A stretch of 64,000 nt of DNA from Benincasa hispida (Eukaryota; Streptophyta; Magnoliopsida; Cucurbitales; Cucurbitaceae): contig NC_052351.1 in assembly GCF_009727055.1 (NCBI RefSeq), positions 53,004,087 through 53,068,086 on the forward strand. The letters run 5' to 3'. A model generated the notes under the pieces. That model was not told the DNA's origin and searched no databases. It worked only from the letters and a program-made list of their open reading frames with translations. Both the position numbers and the translations under genes were made by a program. Shown here in pieces: positions 63,621-64,000 of the stretch; positions within the stretch are counted from its first letter, which is position 1, and every line of letters begins with the position of its first letter.

Positions 63621-63625
63621 GTACA

Positions 63626-64000
63626 AATGCTCTTGAACATGCACAAAATATGTGAGGTTAGACTAACCATTCATATAATTGATTAAGCAAAGAAAAAAAA
63701 AAAAAAAGAAATCATACATGGAAGTGTATAAAACCAACCAAAATCTTTAATTTCTTCATATTACACAAAAGCGTATATCTAGGAGTGGTAGTTGCTAACC
63801 ATAGGTCACCACTGCGATGACACAAATTTTTTTGTCAACTTGGATACATGATTTAAAAATAATGTGATGGTAGCTTATCATTCAAAAGCCGTCTAAGAAA
63901 AATGGTTGATCATATGTGTTTTTTGAGTTTGATACTAAGATAAGTTATTATATCATACCAATTGAATTATAATGTATAAATTTGTGTAGAAATTCTTTGA
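63626..64000. other. Right paralogous flank, no gene seen
   Basis: Continues the segment paralogous to about 54470-54560 (atgtgaggttagac, ataattgattaag, ggaagtgta.aaa). Nothing coding is recognisable before the window ends. Confidence 0.5.

Overview
This is nuclear DNA of a dicot plant. Introns are GT-AG, the background is AT-rich, and three typical plant genes are spread through a sea of broken LTR retrotransposons, MITEs and SINEs. The copia and gypsy relics resemble elements I associate with cucurbits (melon/cucumber relatives), but that placement is a recollection and was not searched.

Three genes look functional. (1) A four-exon + strand gene (5775-9312) encodes a 914-aa TRM/DUF4378 protein, probably a TRM32-like microtubule/TON1-associated factor. 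(2) A nine-exon - strand gene (14998 to 11641) encodes a complete 254-aa cytosolic triosephosphate isomerase with every splice phase consistent. (3) A seven-coding-exon + strand gene (50037-53271) encodes a 327-aa RRP4-like cap subunit of the RNA exosome, probably with a long intron in its 5' UTR. They belong to unrelated processes (cytoskeleton, glycolysis, RNA decay) and show no functional linkage. A Ser/Thr kinase of MAPKKK type (about 60.1-61.1 kb) is a recent pseudogene with one frameshift and one stop.

Layout: 0-5.7 kb is AT-rich intergenic DNA with diverged tandem repeats and an inverted-repeat element. 5.8-9.6 kb holds the TRM gene, with a SINE just behind its stop. 11.6-15 kb holds TPI, with two TIR elements in its introns. 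17.6-19.4 kb is an 885-bp tandem duplication. 20.7-29.3 kb is a rearranged copia cluster (LTR, pol, a head-to-head LTR palindrome, a second pol, gag and a 15-N gap). 30-31.5 kb holds nested TIR elements. 33.5-43.9 kb is a degenerate Tat-like Ty3/gypsy element with dual RNase H, an antisense plant-mobile-domain ORF, a 79-bp tandem array and a 3' LTR. 43.9-45.9 kb has a copia remnant and a DUF1985 fragment. 47-53.3 kb is RRP4 with a LINE fragment in its leader intron. 54.7-59.7 kb is a PIF/Harbinger transposon (transposase plus Myb-like ORF, both broken) that contains an array of CGATCG-cored repeats. 61.57-63.62 kb is a solo copia LTR with a perfect 5-bp target duplication, whose empty-site paralogue lies at about 54.47 kb.

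The most unusual structures are the antisense domain gene plus repeat array in the gypsy element, the CGATCG-type repeat word in three contexts (one inside an LTR), and the solo LTR with its empty-site paralogue. All functional statements rest on motifs recognised by eye.
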